Source: Symsagittifera roscoffensis
Lineage: Eukaryota > Xenacoelomorpha > Acoela > Convolutidae
Assembly (NCBI RefSeq): GCF_963678635.1
Contig: NC_087069.1
Span: forward strand, 28,014,303-28,078,302
Length of the DNA: 64,000 nucleotides
Direction of reading: 5' to 3'
A program made the position numbers and the translations under genes. The notes under the pieces were generated by a model. It did not search any database, had not been told where the DNA came from, and saw only the letters and a program-made list of their open reading frames with translations. Positions 62,839-64,000 of the stretch are shown here, piece after piece (within the stretch, counting starts at the first letter, position 1; each line of letters starts with the position of its first letter).

Positions 62839-64000
62839 GTAGTATAGAAAAATTGAGAAAGTCCCAATAGCGGTTAATAGCAGAATCAATAGTGATACCA
62901 TTTTTGGTTTTTGTTTGGTCAACAGTTCTGAAAGAAACGGATTAACTTAGAAGTAATTATGTGTAATCTAAAGAATTGGTAGGCTTATTTCTTTAGCAAC
63001 TTTGCCTTAATCGTGATATTTAATTTATAATTTGGGAAATGGTTATACTCGCAATGTGTTAAGAGTCTATGAATTTGATTGACTTTGGATTTTGTTTTAA
63101 ATGCAGTTCATTTTCTTTGTTAAAACGAAGGCAAACTCCACTATCGAACAAGAAAAGTGTAAAGGTCACGAAAAAAACTTGGTCGACTTAAGCTTAAAAA
63201 ATGGATTTCATTTTTCAGATTTCACAGCGGAATTAAAAATTAACCTAATGATCCAGTTTTCTCAATTTGGGTTAATTTATCAAAAGAGTGCCTTTCCCAA
63301 ATTAATTTAGAAATTCAGAGAGCTTGAGGGGCATGAGTTTTCTTTCTTTAACACTCCAAATTTAAGTTTTTTCAAAATTCAGGTCTGTATATTCGGTTTC
63401 TTTGCGTTCAGTGATTCTTTTTCAACTGTCTGTTGGCTATGTTATTAAGTGCCAATGAACACTGTGAAACTGGCAAAGCGAAGTGTATTATTACAAAGAA
63501 TTTTTTTCCAATTAAAGTCGCAGATAAAAGTGCTCATTTGGTGGCACTTTAGGTATATTTCAATTTAATCATATTTAAGCTTATTTTATGCATAGGCAAT
63601 TTAATAGCATATGTTGTTGCATTGTTTTTGGCTGGTGTTAGGTCCTGTTTGAAAGAAAAGGTTTTATAAAAATGTATGCGATTCGATGGATTTTGTTGTT
63701 TTTTGCGACGCTTTCGAAACTTACAGTAGTGATGTTCAAAAAAATGGGCATTTTGACCTAATTGTTTTTAATTTTTTCATTTTCTCAAATAATAACCGCT
63801 CGAGTCTGAGATGAAATGTTTAATCAAAAGAACAAATTATGGGGATTTTCCCTTCTCAAGCGGCTATTCCCTAAAATTAGTAGAAAAAAGTTATGGCCTC
63901 AAACATAACCATTTTTTGTTAATTCTTAATCTTTTTTTTATTTATCTCCAAAACTACCCTGTGAAATTGGAGGTCAGGGGTTTAACTTAGAGCCATAAAA
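62839..64000 (+). other. DHX9 intron 4 (partial) with repeat copy 2
   Basis: Intron sequence to the right edge. 63090-63640 is the second copy of the interspersed repeat described at 56255-57190. No exon that would continue dsRBD2 is recognisable before 64000. Confidence 0.5.

Noticed and set aside
55119-64000. tRNA, rRNA or CRISPR-like structures
   Set aside because: No cloverleaf, rRNA core or spaced-repeat pattern was found on reading; the direct repeats present are explained by transposons and the 213-bp duplication.

Overview
The window is eukaryotic and almost certainly animal. Its one recognisable host gene, at 55163-62838 and running off the right edge, is split by introns and encodes the first dsRNA-binding domain and the start of the second of a DHX9 / RNA helicase A / MLE (rha-1) orthologue. 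I cannot place the phylum. Nearly everything to the left of this gene is retrotransposon.

Layout. 1-590: 3' end of a plus-strand LTR element (repeat-rich ORF tail, polypurine tract, start of an LTR). 590-about 7680: 'element C', a decayed minus-strand Ty3/gypsy-like element: gag, a very long leader with about 59 copies of a 25-bp repeat, a primer-binding site and an LTR. 8174-9790: truncated non-LTR retrotransposon (RT and C-terminus) with a (GTA)n tail. 10705-31888: 'element A', a minus-strand giant LTR retrotransposon. 31889-32595: 707 bp of non-element DNA. 32596-55118: 'element B', a plus-strand member of the same family, 22.5 kb. 55119-64000: DHX9 exons 1-4 and introns holding a BEL/Pao remnant, a 290-bp inverted-repeat transposon with 8-bp target duplication, and an interspersed repeat seen twice.

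The giant element family is the main find. Comparing A with B shows an ancestral design of two very long reading frames between 0.9-kb LTRs. ORF1 (about 2,850 codons) is Gag - protease - RT - RNase H - long acidic linker - integrase - a C-terminal domain that looks like a TARG1/ALC1-type macrodomain. ORF2 (about 2,960 codons) begins with a coiled coil, then an SGNH (GDSL) hydrolase domain with all catalytic blocks, then a second, degenerate SGNH-like domain, then about 2,000 residues I do not recognise. A strong 3' splice site conserved upstream of ORF2, and a splice-donor-like site in the LTR, suggest ORF2 is made from a spliced subgenomic RNA. Both copies are now broken, by different lesions: A lost its primer-binding site, leader and the Gag N-terminus; B lost its integrase core and the end of the second Gag zinc knuckle.

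A and B lie head to head as an inverted pair, and B sits 44 bp upstream of the DHX9 start codon, so the former DHX9 upstream region now lies in the 707-bp spacer 22.5 kb away. By-eye LTR comparison gives about 2.8% divergence within A and about 0.7% within B, so A is the older insertion. A also carries a recent 1,602-bp tandem duplication over its 3' end. The palindrome-like hexamer CT(T/A/C)GAG is strikingly over-represented through both A and B, in LTRs, leader and coding sequence alike, and is not explained by any feature I can name.
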